DNA of 64,000 bases from NCBI GenBank assembly GCA_963837455.1, contig CAWINM010000001.1, forward strand, positions 2,480,001 to 2,544,000. Direction: 5' to 3'. Positions within the stretch are counted from its first letter, which is position 1. Every line of letters starts with the position of its first letter. Positions 9,521-18,628 of the stretch are shown here, piece by piece. The translations under genes and the position numbers were made by a program. Origin of the DNA: DASYQD01 sp963837455. GTDB taxonomy: Bacteria > Acidobacteriota > Thermoanaerobaculia > Multivoradales > JAIOJS01. A model generated the notes under the pieces. That model worked only from the letters and a program-made list of their open reading frames with translations, made no database searches and was not told the DNA's origin.

Positions 9521-10675
9521 TCAGGGCCGGCTGGCGGTCGCGGCACGCAGCCGGGCGAGCGCCGCCGCGGCGTCGTCGGGTCGACCGGCGCCGCGCAGGG
9601 CCTGCACCAGAGCCTGCCACGCAGGAGCGTCGTCCGGGGCGAGCCGGGTCGCCGCCTCGAGCACCGTCACCGCCTCGGCCCACCGCTGTCCGGCGAGGAG
9701 GGCTCGACCCCAGGTGAGCGCCAGCTTCGCCAGCACCGAGCGTGGGGCGTCGGCGGCCAGCGGGTCGGCCTGGATGCGGGAGGCGAAGGGTGTGACGGTG
9801 GCGATCACTCCCGCGGGGTCGCCCGCCTGCTCGTGGGCGCGAGCCAGCAGCAAACCCAGCTCGAGGTCGCCGTCGACGTGGCCGTCGAGCAGCGCCGACG
9901 CGGCGTCCGCCTTGCCGACCTCGAGCCAGGCCTCGCCGAGGTTGCGCCGCACCTCCCGCGCCACCTGTGCCGGCGGCGCGGCGGCGAGCGGCTCGAGGGC
10001 GGCAATGGCCTGATACGGCTGGCCTCGCAGCAGAGCCAGGCGGGCGCCGAGGACGTGGGCCTCGGCGAGCTCGGCCGGCAGCGGCCGTAGGAGCTTCTCC
10101 GCGGCGTCCGGCTGTCCGAGCTCGAGAGCGCAATAGGTGGCAGCGACGCGGACCTCCCGATCCTCGGGGTGCGCCGCGAGGTACGGCCTCAAGAGGCCGC
10201 AGGCCTCTTCCATGTTGCCGGCACTCCCGACCTGGAAGCCCAGGGCGCGCGCGGCGGCGGAGGTGGGATCGGCGGCCGCGGCGCGGCGCAGATAGGTGTT
10301 GGCCTTGGCCTCGTCGCCGAGCGCGGCGGCGGCGCGGGCGGCCTGGAACAGCAGCGGGGCGCCGGCCTCGGCGGTGGCGGCGACCGGAGCCAGCACCGCG
10401 GCGGCCTCCGCCTCGCGGCCGAGCTCGAGGTAGGCGGCGGCGAGCAGGGTGCGCAGGGGCGGCTCGGGCTTGGCGCCGGCAAACGGCGCCAGGAGAGTGA
10501 CGACACCGGTGTAGTCGTGTGCCGCGAAGAGTTCCCTGCCGTGGTTGAATGCAGCAAGCTGCGGTGAGGGCGAACCCTCCGCGCGCAGCGCGCCGGACAG
10601 CAACAGCAGCACCGGCAGCAGCAGCTTCGATGGGCTGAGGTGAGGCAACGGATCGGTCCCTGAGGCGGGTCGCAA
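9521..10675 (-). CDS. Secreted TPR protein on the minus strand
   Basis: This 384-residue protein has a signal peptide (SPSKLLLPVLLLLSGALRAEG) followed by helix-turn-helix repeats of TPR/SEL1 spacing throughout. The annotated start is TTG 10675. A second TTG at 10648 would give a more compact signal peptide and fits better with the -10-like TACCAT read on the minus strand at 10680-10675, which lies too close to the first TTG. The gene converges on the deiminase-like gene and diverges from the FG-GAP gene at 10786, so it interrupts an otherwise co-directional run. Its content still matches its neighbours: another TPR scaffold without catalytic motifs. Confidence 0.75.
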   Translation of the reverse strand: MRPASGTDPLPHLSPSKLLLPVLLLLSGALRAEGSPSPQLAAFNHGRELFAAHDYTGVVTLLAPFAGAKPEPPLRTLLAAAYLELGREAEAAAVLAPVAATAEAGAPLLFQAARAAAALGDEAKANTYLRRAAAADPTSAAARALGFQVGSAGNMEEACGLLRPYLAAHPEDREVRVAATYCALELGQPDAAEKLLRPLPAELAEAHVLGARLALLRGQPYQAIAALEPLAAAPPAQVAREVRRNLGEAWLEVGKADAASALLDGHVDGDLELGLLLARAHEQAGDPAGVIATVTPFASRIQADPLAADAPRSVLAKLALTWGRALLAGQRWAEAVTVLEAATRLAPDDAPAWQALVQALRGAGRPDDAAAALARLRAATASRP

Positions 10676-10752
10676 TGGTAGCAGCCGGCAATGGCAGGAC
10701 CCGCCTGCGGAGGTGCACGCCGCGGTCGCCGAGCAGCGATCGGCGGCAACGT

Positions 10753-10758
10753 TACAAT
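10753..10758 (+). promoter_or_regulatory. Candidate -10 element for the FG-GAP gene at 10786
   Basis: TACAAT lies 33 bases before the ATG at 10786 in the divergent intergenic gap. A transcript starting near 10765 would carry the GAGGA ribosome-binding site at 10771-10775. No convincing -35 hexamer is visible. Confidence 0.4.
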
Positions 10759-10785
10759 CGGTCTTTCAACGAGGAACAGACGATC

Positions 10786-12744
10786 ATGCTCAAGCCCGCG
10801 TCCCTGCTCGCCCTCACCGTCGGCCTCCTGTGCACGACCTCCGCGTCGGCGGCGCCGGCGCCCCCCGACCAGGCCGCCGCGCCCGCTGCCACCGCGGCCG
10901 CGGGTGGGACCACTATCCTCCACATTCCGCCCCAGGACGTCGGAGTGGAGACGCTCGAGGGGCGTGCGCTCGCCGAGCACACCGCGCTGAAGCAGCTGCA
11001 GGCACCGATCGACTTCCGCTTCACCGACCGCCTGCCGGAGAGCGGGATCACCTTCGAGAACCACGTCGTCGATGACGCGGCCAAGACCTACAAGGCGGCC
11101 CACTACGACCACGGCAACGGTGTGGCCGCCGCGGATGTCGACGGCGATGGCCGCCTCGACCTCTACTTCACCAGCCAGATGGGGGGAGACGAGCTGTGGA
11201 TGAACGAGGGTGGGGGGCACTTCCGCAACGCCACCCAGGCGGCGGGAGTGGGCGTGCCGGGGCGCGTCTCGGTCACCGCGACCTTCGCCGACATCGACAA
11301 CGACGGTGACGAAGACCTCTACGTGACCACCGTGCGCACGGGAAACGTGCTGTTCGAGAACGACGGCCACGGCCATTTCAAGGACATCTCGCACCAGGCG
11401 GGCGTCGACTACGTGGGGCACTCCTCGGCGGCCGTCTTCTTCGACTACGACGGCGACGGTCTCCTCGACCTGCTCCTCGTCAACGTCGGCAAGTACACCA
11501 CCGAGGAGCGCGGCCGGGGCGGCTTCTACATCGCCTACGAGGACGCCTTCAGCGGCCACCAGCATCCCGAGCGCACCGAGTACAGCGTGCTCTACCACAA
11601 CCTCGGTGGCAACAAGTTCAAGGACGTCTCGGTGGAGGCCGGCCTGCACGACGGCTCGTGGAGCGGCGATGCCATGGTCACCGACTTCAACAAGGACGGC
11701 AAGCCCGACATCTACCTGCTCGACATGCAGGGCGACAACCACTACTACGAGAACCAGGGTGGTCACTTCGTCGACCGCACCGCCACCGTGTTCCCCAAGA
11801 CGCCGTGGGGCGCGATGGGCGCCAAGGCCTTCGACTTCGACGACGATGGCGACCTCGACCTGCTGATCACCGACATGCACTCGGACATGGTCAAGGAGAT
11901 GGCCCCCGAGGACGAGCGCATCAAGCTGGTCTTCCAGGGCGCCGAGAAGTTCTTCACCGATCCCGAGAACAACATCTTCGGCAACGCCTTCTTCGTCAAC
12001 AACGGCGACGGCAGCTTCCACGAGGCGTCGATGGAGCTGGGGCTGGAGAACTACTGGCCCTGGGGGGTGAGCGTCGGCGACCTCAACGCCGACGGCTACG
12101 CCGACGTGCTGATCACCTCCAGCATGAACTTCCCCTATCGGTACGGCGTCAACTCGCTGCTCATCAACAACCGCGGCAAGGGGTTCCTCGACGCCGAGAT
12201 GACGCTCGGCATCGAGCCGCGGCGTGACCACCGCACCAACAAGGAGTGGTTCACGCTCGACTGCTCGGGAGCCGACAAGGCACACCGTCTGTGCGCCGGG
12301 CGCACCGGCACGGTGGCGGTCTACGCCAGCGTCGGCAGCCGATCCTCGGTGATCTTCGACCTCGACGGCGACGGGGATCTCGACATCGTCACCAACGAGT
12401 TCAACGACCGTCCACAGGTGCTGGTCAGCGACCTCGCGCAGCGGCGGCCGCTGAGCTGGGTCGAGGTGCGGCTGATCGGCACCCGCAGCAACCGCGACGG
12501 CATCGGTGCGGAGGTGACGGTGCATGCCGACGGCCGCTCCTTCATGCAAATGATGGATGGCGCCACCGGCTATCTGTCGCACAGCGTCATGCCGCTCTAC
12601 TTCGGGCTCGACCGCGCCACCACCATCGACAGCATCGAGGTGCGCTGGCCGTCGGGCGCCCACCAGACGGTGCCCGGACCGATTGTGCCGGGGCGCACCG
12701 TCGAGGTGCGCGAGGTGGCGACCCCCACGGCCGATCGCAAGTGA
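10786..12744 (+). CDS. CRTAC1-family FG-GAP/ASPIC protein, subtype without the paired-cysteine insert
   Basis: This 652-residue protein starts at ATG 10786 behind a GAGGA ribosome-binding site. A signal peptide (LLALTVGLLCTTSASA) is followed by an Ala-rich spacer, then FG-GAP/VCBS repeats with D-x-D-G-D-G-x-x-D calcium loops (DVDGDGRLD, DIDNDGDED, DFDDDGDLD, DLDGDGDLD). The ASPIC/UnbV-like end (GIGAEVTVHADGR, GATGYLSHSVMPLYFGL, VRWPSG) closes the protein. Unlike its two paralogues it lacks the Cys-x10-Cys insert and has an extended middle section with YEDAFSGHQHPERTEYS. The TGA overlaps the next GTG start (GTGA), so the two FG-GAP genes are probably co-translated. Confidence 0.85.
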   Translation: MLKPASLLALTVGLLCTTSASAAPAPPDQAAAPAATAAAGGTTILHIPPQDVGVETLEGRALAEHTALKQLQAPIDFRFTDRLPESGITFENHVVDDAAKTYKAAHYDHGNGVAAADVDGDGRLDLYFTSQMGGDELWMNEGGGHFRNATQAAGVGVPGRVSVTATFADIDNDGDEDLYVTTVRTGNVLFENDGHGHFKDISHQAGVDYVGHSSAAVFFDYDGDGLLDLLLVNVGKYTTEERGRGGFYIAYEDAFSGHQHPERTEYSVLYHNLGGNKFKDVSVEAGLHDGSWSGDAMVTDFNKDGKPDIYLLDMQGDNHYYENQGGHFVDRTATVFPKTPWGAMGAKAFDFDDDGDLDLLITDMHSDMVKEMAPEDERIKLVFQGAEKFFTDPENNIFGNAFFVNNGDGSFHEASMELGLENYWPWGVSVGDLNADGYADVLITSSMNFPYRYGVNSLLINNRGKGFLDAEMTLGIEPRRDHRTNKEWFTLDCSGADKAHRLCAGRTGTVAVYASVGSRSSVIFDLDGDGDLDIVTNEFNDRPQVLVSDLAQRRPLSWVEVRLIGTRSNRDGIGAEVTVHADGRSFMQMMDGATGYLSHSVMPLYFGLDRATTIDSIEVRWPSGAHQTVPGPIVPGRTVEVREVATPTADRK

Positions 12745-14450
12745 GGCGCGGCGCTCCGTTGCGGCTGTCGCTCGGCGTGCTGGCGATCGCCGCGGCGACG
12801 CTGGGCGCCGGGCCGCTGCCGGCGCCGGGGGGGGCGCCCTGGTTCGAGGAGCGGGCGCAGGAGCTGGGCGTAGGCTTCGTGCATCACAGCGGCCGCGCGG
12901 GGCGTTACCTCATGCCCGAGATCATGGGCCCGGGAGTGGCGATGCTCGACGCCGACGGCGACGGCGACCTCGACCTCTTCTTCGTGCAGGGGGGGGAGCT
13001 GGTGCCCGGCGGCGCCGCCTCGACGGGCCATCGCCTGTTCCGCAACCAGCTCGTCGAGACCGGCCGCCTCCACTTCGTCGACGTCACTGCCACCAGTGGG
13101 CTGCGGCCGTGCGCCTACGGCATGGGGGTGGCGGCTGGTGACTATGACAACGACGGCCGCACCGACCTCTACGTTACCTGCGTGGGCTCCAACCAGCTCT
13201 GGCACAACGAGGGACCCGACGCCGCCGGCAACCCGCGCTTCCGCGAGGTGACGGCGGCGGCGGGTGCCGACGATCCGCGCTGGAGCATCGCCGCGACCTT
13301 CTTCGACTACGACCGCGACGGCTGGCTCGATCTCTACGTCGGCAACTACCTGCGCTTCTCGCCGCAGGGCTACCAGCCCTGCCGCACACGCGCCGGCGAG
13401 CCGGACTACTGCGGTCCGGTGCCCAGCGATGCCGTGCCTGGCCGGCTGCTGCACAACCGCCGCGACGGCACCTTCGAGGACGTCACCGTGCGCTCCGGGC
13501 TCGCCGCGCGCTTCGGGCCGGGGCTGGGCGCCATCGCCCTCGACCTCGACGGCGACGGCTGGCTCGATCTGTACGTGGCCAACGACAAGACCGAGAACCA
13601 GCTGTGGATCAACGGCCACGATGGCACCTTCCACGACGAGGCGGTGGTGAGCGGCTGCGCGCTCTCCGGTGAGGGGCAACCGCAGGCGAGCATGGGGGTG
13701 GACGCGGGCGACTACGACGGCGACGGCGACCTCGACCTGGCGATCACCGACCTCACGGGCGAGGGCATCGCCCTCTACCGCAATGGCGGCGGTTTCTGCG
13801 AGGACGTGTCGATCGGCAGCGGCCTGCGGGCGCTGTCGATGGCCACCACGGGCTTCGGTGCCGCCTGGCTCGACGTCGACGGCGACGGCTGGCTCGACCT
13901 GCTGGCGGTCAACGGCGCCATCAAGGCCATCGACGAGCAGCGGCGCGGCGGCGACGCCCTGCCCCTGCGGCAGCCCCGGCAGCTCTTCCGCAACCTCGGG
14001 AATGGCCGCTTCGAGGACGCCGGCGCCCGCGGCGGGGCAGCGTTCCTGCTTCCTGAGGTGAGCCGCGGCGCGGCCTTCGGCGACCTCGACGACGACGGCG
14101 ACACCGACGTCGTGGTGGCCACCGTCGACGGTCCGGCGCGCGTCTTCCTCGAGCGGGGGGCGCCCGCTCGCCGGTGGCTCGGCCTGCGGCTGGTCACCGG
14201 CGGTGGTCGCGACGCCCTGGGCGCCCTGGTCACCCTCGAGCGCCAGGGCCGCGCACCCCTGGTCCGCTCCTGCCGCGCCGACGGCAGCTACGCCTCGGCG
14301 AACGACCCCCGGGTCCTCTTCGGCCTCGGCGAGGCGCCCGATGTCCGCCGCCTGCTGGTGCGCTGGCCGAGCGGCCGCAGCGAGGCCTTCGGCGCCGCGG
14401 CGCTCGACAGGTACACGACGCTGACCGAGGGGAGCGGCCGGGCTCCTTGA
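12741..14450 (+). CDS. CRTAC1-family FG-GAP/ASPIC protein
   Basis: This 569-residue protein starts at GTG 12741, which overlaps the upstream TGA. The N-terminus is a signal peptide (LSLGVLAIAAATLGAG). The mature part begins with WFEERAQELGVGFVHHSG, close to the start of its paralogue at 6336, and carries multiple VCBS repeats with DxDGDGDxD loops. The family's paired cysteines are Cys214 and Cys224 (CRTRAGEPDYC). The C-terminus has the ASPIC/UnbV motif set (LGALVTLER, ADGSYASANDPRVLFGLG, VRWPSGR). It resembles the 6336 protein more than its immediate neighbour. Its own stop overlaps a TTG start. Confidence 0.85.
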   Translation: MRRGAPLRLSLGVLAIAAATLGAGPLPAPGGAPWFEERAQELGVGFVHHSGRAGRYLMPEIMGPGVAMLDADGDGDLDLFFVQGGELVPGGAASTGHRLFRNQLVETGRLHFVDVTATSGLRPCAYGMGVAAGDYDNDGRTDLYVTCVGSNQLWHNEGPDAAGNPRFREVTAAAGADDPRWSIAATFFDYDRDGWLDLYVGNYLRFSPQGYQPCRTRAGEPDYCGPVPSDAVPGRLLHNRRDGTFEDVTVRSGLAARFGPGLGAIALDLDGDGWLDLYVANDKTENQLWINGHDGTFHDEAVVSGCALSGEGQPQASMGVDAGDYDGDGDLDLAITDLTGEGIALYRNGGGFCEDVSIGSGLRALSMATTGFGAAWLDVDGDGWLDLLAVNGAIKAIDEQRRGGDALPLRQPRQLFRNLGNGRFEDAGARGGAAFLLPEVSRGAAFGDLDDDGDTDVVVATVDGPARVFLERGAPARRWLGLRLVTGGGRDALGALVTLERQGRAPLVRSCRADGSYASANDPRVLFGLGEAPDVRRLLVRWPSGRSEAFGAAALDRYTTLTEGSGRAP

Positions 14451-16126
14451 GTCGGAAGCCGCCAGCGCTTCTATGGCTCGCGGCGACGCTGGCGGCGGCG
14501 CTGGCGTGGGGCCAGGCCGCGACTCCAGAGATCGAGCCGGTGCCGTTCCCCGACACCGCGCAGATGGAGCCGGCGGTGCGCGAGCAGCTGGAGGCCGCGC
14601 GCCGTGAGGTCCTCGCCACCCCCTCGGCGGCGGCGTTCGGGCGCTGCGGCTCGGTGTACCTGGTCTATGACCTGTCCGGGCCCGCCGCCGCCTGCCTGCG
14701 CAACGCGCAGCGGCTGGACCCGCGAGAGCCGCGCTGGCCCTACCTCCTGGCCGAGCTGCACGAGCGACGCGGCGAGATCGCCGCGGCACGCGCCGCCCTC
14801 GTGCAGTCGCAGGCGTTGGCACCGCGAGAGCCGGCCCCCCTGCTGCACCTGGGGGAGACCGCGCTCGCGGAGGGGGATCTGGCGGCCGCGCGCTCCGCCT
14901 TCACCGCCGCCCGCGAGCTGCCGGGGGCGAAGGCGGCGGCCGCCTACGGGCTCGGCCGCGTGGCGCTGCAAGCGGGGGACGCGCCGGCGGCGGCGACCCT
15001 GCTGCGCGAGGCTCTGGCGCTCGCGCCGCAGGCGGGCGCGGTGCGCTACTCGCTGGCGATGGCGCTGCGCCGGCAGGGGCGAGTCGAGGAGGCGCGGGCG
15101 TTGCTGGCGGAGGAGGGACGCGAGCCGCCCGCGTTTCCCGATCCCTGGGGAACGGAGCTGCTCGCCCTGGACCTCGGGGTCCGTGGCCACGTGGCGCGCG
15201 GCACCGAGCTGCTCGCCGCCGGGCGCTTCGACCAGGCCGAGGCGGAGCTCGCCCAGGCGGTGGCGGCCCAACCGGAGCACCCCACGGCGTGGCAGAACCT
15301 CGCCGTCGCCCGCGAGCGGCTGGGCGACCTCGCCGGCGCCCGGCGCGCCTACGAGCGGGCCATCGAGCTGCAGCCCGCGGCGCCCCAGCCGCAGGCCAAC
15401 CTGGGCGCGCTGCTGCTTCGCCAGGGCGAGGCCGAGCTCGGCATCCAGTGGCTCGAGAAGGCTCTCGCGCTCGCCCCCGATGCCCCCGGCGTACAGTTCA
15501 ATCTCGCCCTGGCGCTCCTCCAGCGCGGCGACGCCGCGAGGGCGCTGTCGCTGCTCGACGCCGTGCTGCGTCGCCAGCCCGACGACCTCGAGGCCCGGCA
15601 CTACCACGCCCTGGCGTTGATGGCGTCGGGCCGAGCTGCCGATGCGGTCGCCGAGTTTCGCCAGGTGATCGCGGCGGCGCCCGGCGAGGCGGCGCCGCGC
15701 CTGGCGGAGGCGCAGGCCTTGTTGCTCGGCGGTGACGAGTCGCTGGCGCGCCAGCGACTCGAGGAGGCCCACGCCGCGCTGCCCCAGCAGGAGGCGATCA
15801 CCCTCCGCCTGGTGGAGGTGCTGGCCGCTGCCGGGACCCCGGCCGTGCGCGACGGGCGGCGCGCCTGGGAGCTGGCGGCCGAGCTGGTGGCGCACGGCTC
15901 GACGGTCGCGCGGGAGGAGGCCGCGGCGATGGCGCTCGCTGAGCTCGGCCGGTTCCAGGAGGCGCTCGGGCACCAGAGCCAGGCGCTGGCTCTCGCTGGC
16001 AAGGCAGGTGCCGACACCGCTCTCCTCCGGCGCCGCCTGAGCGCGTACGAGCAGGGCAAGCCGCTGCGCGAGCCCTGGCGTCGGGCCGCTTCCGTGGCGG
16101 CGACCCGCGGCGGCGCGGCGAGTTGA
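14447..16126 (+). CDS. Secreted TPR protein
   Basis: This 559-residue protein starts at TTG 14447, overlapping the preceding stop as TTGA; this start puts a signal peptide (LLWLAATLAAALAWGQA) at the N-terminus. After a unique region with two cysteines (FGRCGSVYLVYDLSGPAAAC) it consists of about ten TPRs, the clearest being WQNLAVARERLGDLAGARRA and the next two units. Proteins with this FGRCG-type start followed by TPRs are commonly encoded beside ASPIC/UnbV proteins in Acidobacteria, which supports a shared function. The last codons overlap a strong -35 hexamer of the tRNA promoter. Confidence 0.85.
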   Translation: MSRKPPALLWLAATLAAALAWGQAATPEIEPVPFPDTAQMEPAVREQLEAARREVLATPSAAAFGRCGSVYLVYDLSGPAAACLRNAQRLDPREPRWPYLLAELHERRGEIAAARAALVQSQALAPREPAPLLHLGETALAEGDLAAARSAFTAARELPGAKAAAAYGLGRVALQAGDAPAAATLLREALALAPQAGAVRYSLAMALRRQGRVEEARALLAEEGREPPAFPDPWGTELLALDLGVRGHVARGTELLAAGRFDQAEAELAQAVAAQPEHPTAWQNLAVARERLGDLAGARRAYERAIELQPAAPQPQANLGALLLRQGEAELGIQWLEKALALAPDAPGVQFNLALALLQRGDAARALSLLDAVLRRQPDDLEARHYHALALMASGRAADAVAEFRQVIAAAPGEAAPRLAEAQALLLGGDESLARQRLEEAHAALPQQEAITLRLVEVLAAAGTPAVRDGRRAWELAAELVAHGSTVAREEAAAMALAELGRFQEALGHQSQALALAGKAGADTALLRRRLSAYEQGKPLREPWRRAASVAATRGGAAS

Positions 16127-16152
16127 CACCCGCCGGAACCGCTTGCTACTCT
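16123..16152 (+). promoter_or_regulatory. Candidate promoter of the tRNA-Val pair
   Basis: A perfect -35 TTGACA (16123-16128) lies over the stop codon of the TPR gene. About 16-18 bases downstream is TGCTACTCT, which contains an extended TG and a weak -10 (GCTACT or TACTCT). Transcription would start near 16158, about 130 bases before the first tRNA. Confidence 0.45.
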
Positions 16153-16288
16153 CGGTCCCCCTCGGCGGCACCCGATGTGTCGACAGCTCTCGAACCTGCA
16201 CGGGTGGCCGGGGGATCCGGAGGGGCAACCTCAGGCGAGCCCCGATGGCGCTGGAGCGGACGCCACCAACGGGCGGCCGCGGACCGAC

Positions 16289-16365
16289 AGGCCCGTAGCT
16301 CAGCTGGTTAGAGCGCTACGTTGACATCGTAGAGGTCAGCGGTTCGAATCCGCTCGGGCCTACCA
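16289..16365 (+). tRNA. tRNA-Val (anticodon GAC)
   Basis: The cloverleaf is complete. The acceptor stem AGGCCCG pairs with CGGGCCT. The D-arm is GCTC/GAGC and the anticodon stem CTACG/CGTAG encloses loop TTGACAT, giving anticodon GAC. The T-arm AGCGG/CCGCT holds TTCGAAT, and CCA is encoded at 16363-16365. It is the first of two adjacent valine tRNAs. Confidence 0.97.
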
Positions 16366-16433
16366 CCAGAGCGCCGTCGCACCGAGGGCGAGAGACAGGG
16401 AGTGACGCAACCGCGATTCGAATGGCTTCATCC

Positions 16434-16510
16434 AGGCGCTTAGCTCAGCTGGTTAGAGCGCTACCTTCACACGGTAGAGGTCGGCGGTTCGAGTCCGCCA
16501 GCGCCTACCA
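16434..16510 (+). tRNA. tRNA-Val (anticodon CAC)
   Basis: The acceptor stem AGGCGCT pairs with AGCGCCT, the anticodon stem CTACC/GGTAG encloses TTCACAC (anticodon CAC), and the T-loop is TTCGAGT. CCA is encoded at the 3' end. It differs from the upstream tRNA-Val mainly in acceptor and anticodon stems, consistent with duplication and decoding of GTG codons, which are abundant in this GC-rich genome. Confidence 0.97.
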
Positions 16511-16608
16511 CGCCCGCCCCACCCCCCGTTGATCAGCCTCGCCTCCGCTCCGGCGCCGACGCCCGTGTCTTCTCCGCTCGCCAACCGTTCGGCTAGCCGC
16601 TTCGCCCC

Positions 16609-16614
16609 TACGCT
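16609..16614 (+). promoter_or_regulatory. -10-like TACGCT close to the thrS start
   Basis: TACGCT begins 15 bases before the thrS ATG at 16624. Standard -10 to +1 spacing puts transcription start within a few bases of the ATG, predicting a nearly leaderless thrS mRNA. No Shine-Dalgarno sequence is visible before the ATG. Confidence 0.45.
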
Positions 16615-16623
16615 CATGCGCTC

Positions 16624-18570
16624 ATGGTGACCGCCTCCGCGACCCTCGAGATCGTCCTCCCGGACGGCTCGGTGCGCACGGTCGAGGCAGGGACGACGCC
16701 GCTGGCGGTGGCGCGCGACATCGGGCCGCGTCTCGCCAAGGACGCCGTCGGCGCCCTCCTCGATGGCGAACCCCTCGACCTGCGCCAGCCCCTCGCCCGC
16801 GGCGGGCGGCTGGAGATCGTCACTCCCAAGAGCGGGCGCGCCGGCGACTTCATCCGCCACAGCGCCGAGCACGTCCTCGCCGACGCCGTCAAGCGGCTCT
16901 TCCCCGCGGTCGAGATCGACGCCGGGCGCAAGGACCACAGCGAGAAGTACCAGTACGACTTCCGCATCGGCCGCCCGTTCACGCCCGAGGACCTGGCGCG
17001 TATCGAGGAGCAGATGCGCACGATCCTCGGCGAGGACAGCTCCTTCGAGCGTGTCGAGGTGTCGCGCGCCGAAGCCAAGCGCCTGTTCGCCGAGATGGGC
17101 GAGAGGCTCAAGGTGGAGCGGCTCGACGACATCCCGGAGGGGGAGACCATCACCCTCTTCCGGCACGGGGGCTTCACCGACCTCTGCCGCGGCCCGCACG
17201 TGCAGCGGGCGTCGCAGATCGGCGCCGTCAAGCTGCTCGAGGCCTCCGGCGTGCACCTGCGCGGCGACGAGTCGGCAGAGATGCTGCAACGCATCTACGG
17301 CACCGCCTTCGCCACCCCCGCCGAGCTCGAGGCCTACCTGCACACCGTCGAGGAGGCGCGCGCGCGCGATCACCGCCGCCTCGGCCCCGAGCTCGACCTC
17401 TTCAGCTTCAACCCGCTGGCGCCGGCGATGCCCTTCTTCCACCCCAAGGGGGCGTTCGTCTACAACCGCCTGATGGCATTCGTGCGCGAGCTGCAGGGCA
17501 GCAACGGTTACGGCGAGGTGGTGACGCCGCAGATCCTCGACGTCGAGCTCTGGCACACCTCCGGCCACTACGCCAACTACCGCGACGCCATGTTCTTCAC
17601 CGAGGCGGACGAGCGGCAGATGGCGGTCAAGCCGATGAACTGCCCGGGACACTGCCTGATCTTTGCCACCCGCCTGCGCAGCTACCGCGACCTGCCGATC
17701 CGCTACGCCGACTTCGGGCGGCTGCACCGCTACGAGAAGAGCGGCGTGACGTCGGGCCTCACCCGCGTGCGCAGCTTCAGCCAGGACGACGCCCATGTCT
17801 TCTGCACCGAGGAGCAGATCGGCCAGGAGATGGCGACTGGCGCGCGGATGATCCTCGAGATCTACCGCACCATGGGCTTCGCCGACGTCAAGATCGAGCT
17901 GTCGACACGGCCCGAGAAGTCGATCGGCAGCGCCGAGCAGTGGGAGCACGCCGAGAGCACGCTGAAGGCGGTGCTCGAGTCGCTCCCCGGCATCGAAGGC
18001 AAGTACGCCATCCACGCCGGCGACGGCGCCTTCTACGGGCCGAAGATCGACTTCCAGGTGAGCGACGCGCTCGGCCGCTGGTGGCAGCTCGGCACCTTGC
18101 AGCTCGACTACCAGCTGCCGCAGCGCTTCGACCTCAAGTACGTGGGCGCCGACGGCGGCGAGCATCGCCCGGTGATGATCCACCGCGCCATGCTGGGGTC
18201 GATCGAGCGCTTCCTCGGCATCCTCATCGAGCACACCGCGGGAGCCTTCCCGGTCTGGCTGGCGCCGCTGCAGGCGGTGGTGCTGCCGGTGTCGGAGAAG
18301 GTGCACCACTACGCGGCGACGGTGTACGAGGAGCTGGCGCACGCCGGCGTGCGCGTCGAGCTCGATGCGCGCAGCGAGAAGCTCGGCTACAAGATCCGCG
18401 AGGCGCAGCTCCACAAGGTGCCCTACATGCTGGTGGTGGGGGCGCGCGAGGCCGAAGGGGGGACGGTCGCGGTGCGGTTACGCCACGGCGAGGACCTCGG
18501 TGCCATGCCGGTCGCTGCGGTGGCGGCCCGCATCTGCGAGCGCGAGCGCTCGCGCGGCCTGGAGCTCTGA
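16624..18570 (+). CDS. thrS: Threonyl-tRNA synthetase
   Basis: This 648-residue cytoplasmic enzyme charges tRNA-Thr and is close to the usual length of about 640. Residues 1-65 form the TGS domain. The second domain is the editing (SAD) domain that removes misacylated Ser; its zinc-type site is intact, with H79-x3-H83, D186, C188 and H192 (TDLCRGPH). The class II catalytic core carries the zinc ligand Cys340 in MNCPGHC and the motif 2 region RYADFGRLHRYEKSG. The last 100 residues are the anticodon-binding domain. The ATG at 16624 has no Shine-Dalgarno sequence but lies just downstream of a TACGCT -10-like element. It begins the block thrS-infC-rpmI-rplT-pheS-pheT, an order conserved in many bacteria. 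Confidence 0.97.
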   Translation: MVTASATLEIVLPDGSVRTVEAGTTPLAVARDIGPRLAKDAVGALLDGEPLDLRQPLARGGRLEIVTPKSGRAGDFIRHSAEHVLADAVKRLFPAVEIDAGRKDHSEKYQYDFRIGRPFTPEDLARIEEQMRTILGEDSSFERVEVSRAEAKRLFAEMGERLKVERLDDIPEGETITLFRHGGFTDLCRGPHVQRASQIGAVKLLEASGVHLRGDESAEMLQRIYGTAFATPAELEAYLHTVEEARARDHRRLGPELDLFSFNPLAPAMPFFHPKGAFVYNRLMAFVRELQGSNGYGEVVTPQILDVELWHTSGHYANYRDAMFFTEADERQMAVKPMNCPGHCLIFATRLRSYRDLPIRYADFGRLHRYEKSGVTSGLTRVRSFSQDDAHVFCTEEQIGQEMATGARMILEIYRTMGFADVKIELSTRPEKSIGSAEQWEHAESTLKAVLESLPGIEGKYAIHAGDGAFYGPKIDFQVSDALGRWWQLGTLQLDYQLPQRFDLKYVGADGGEHRPVMIHRAMLGSIERFLGILIEHTAGAFPVWLAPLQAVVLPVSEKVHHYAATVYEELAHAGVRVELDARSEKLGYKIREAQLHKVPYMLVVGAREAEGGTVAVRLRHGEDLGAMPVAAVAARICERERSRGLEL

Positions 18571-18616
18571 CGGAGATCGGTCAATTGCAGCGGGCAGCCG
18601 GGTGGCCCGCGCCAAC

Positions 18617-18623
18617 GGAGGAA
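18617..18623 (+). promoter_or_regulatory. Shine-Dalgarno sequence that fixes the infC start at CTG
   Basis: GGAGGAA lies five bases before CTG 18629 and 29 bases before the first ATG of the infC frame (18653). Its spacing therefore supports initiation at CTG 18629, or possibly ATC 18635, rather than at the ATG. Confidence 0.6.
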
Positions 18624-18628
18624 CGACC

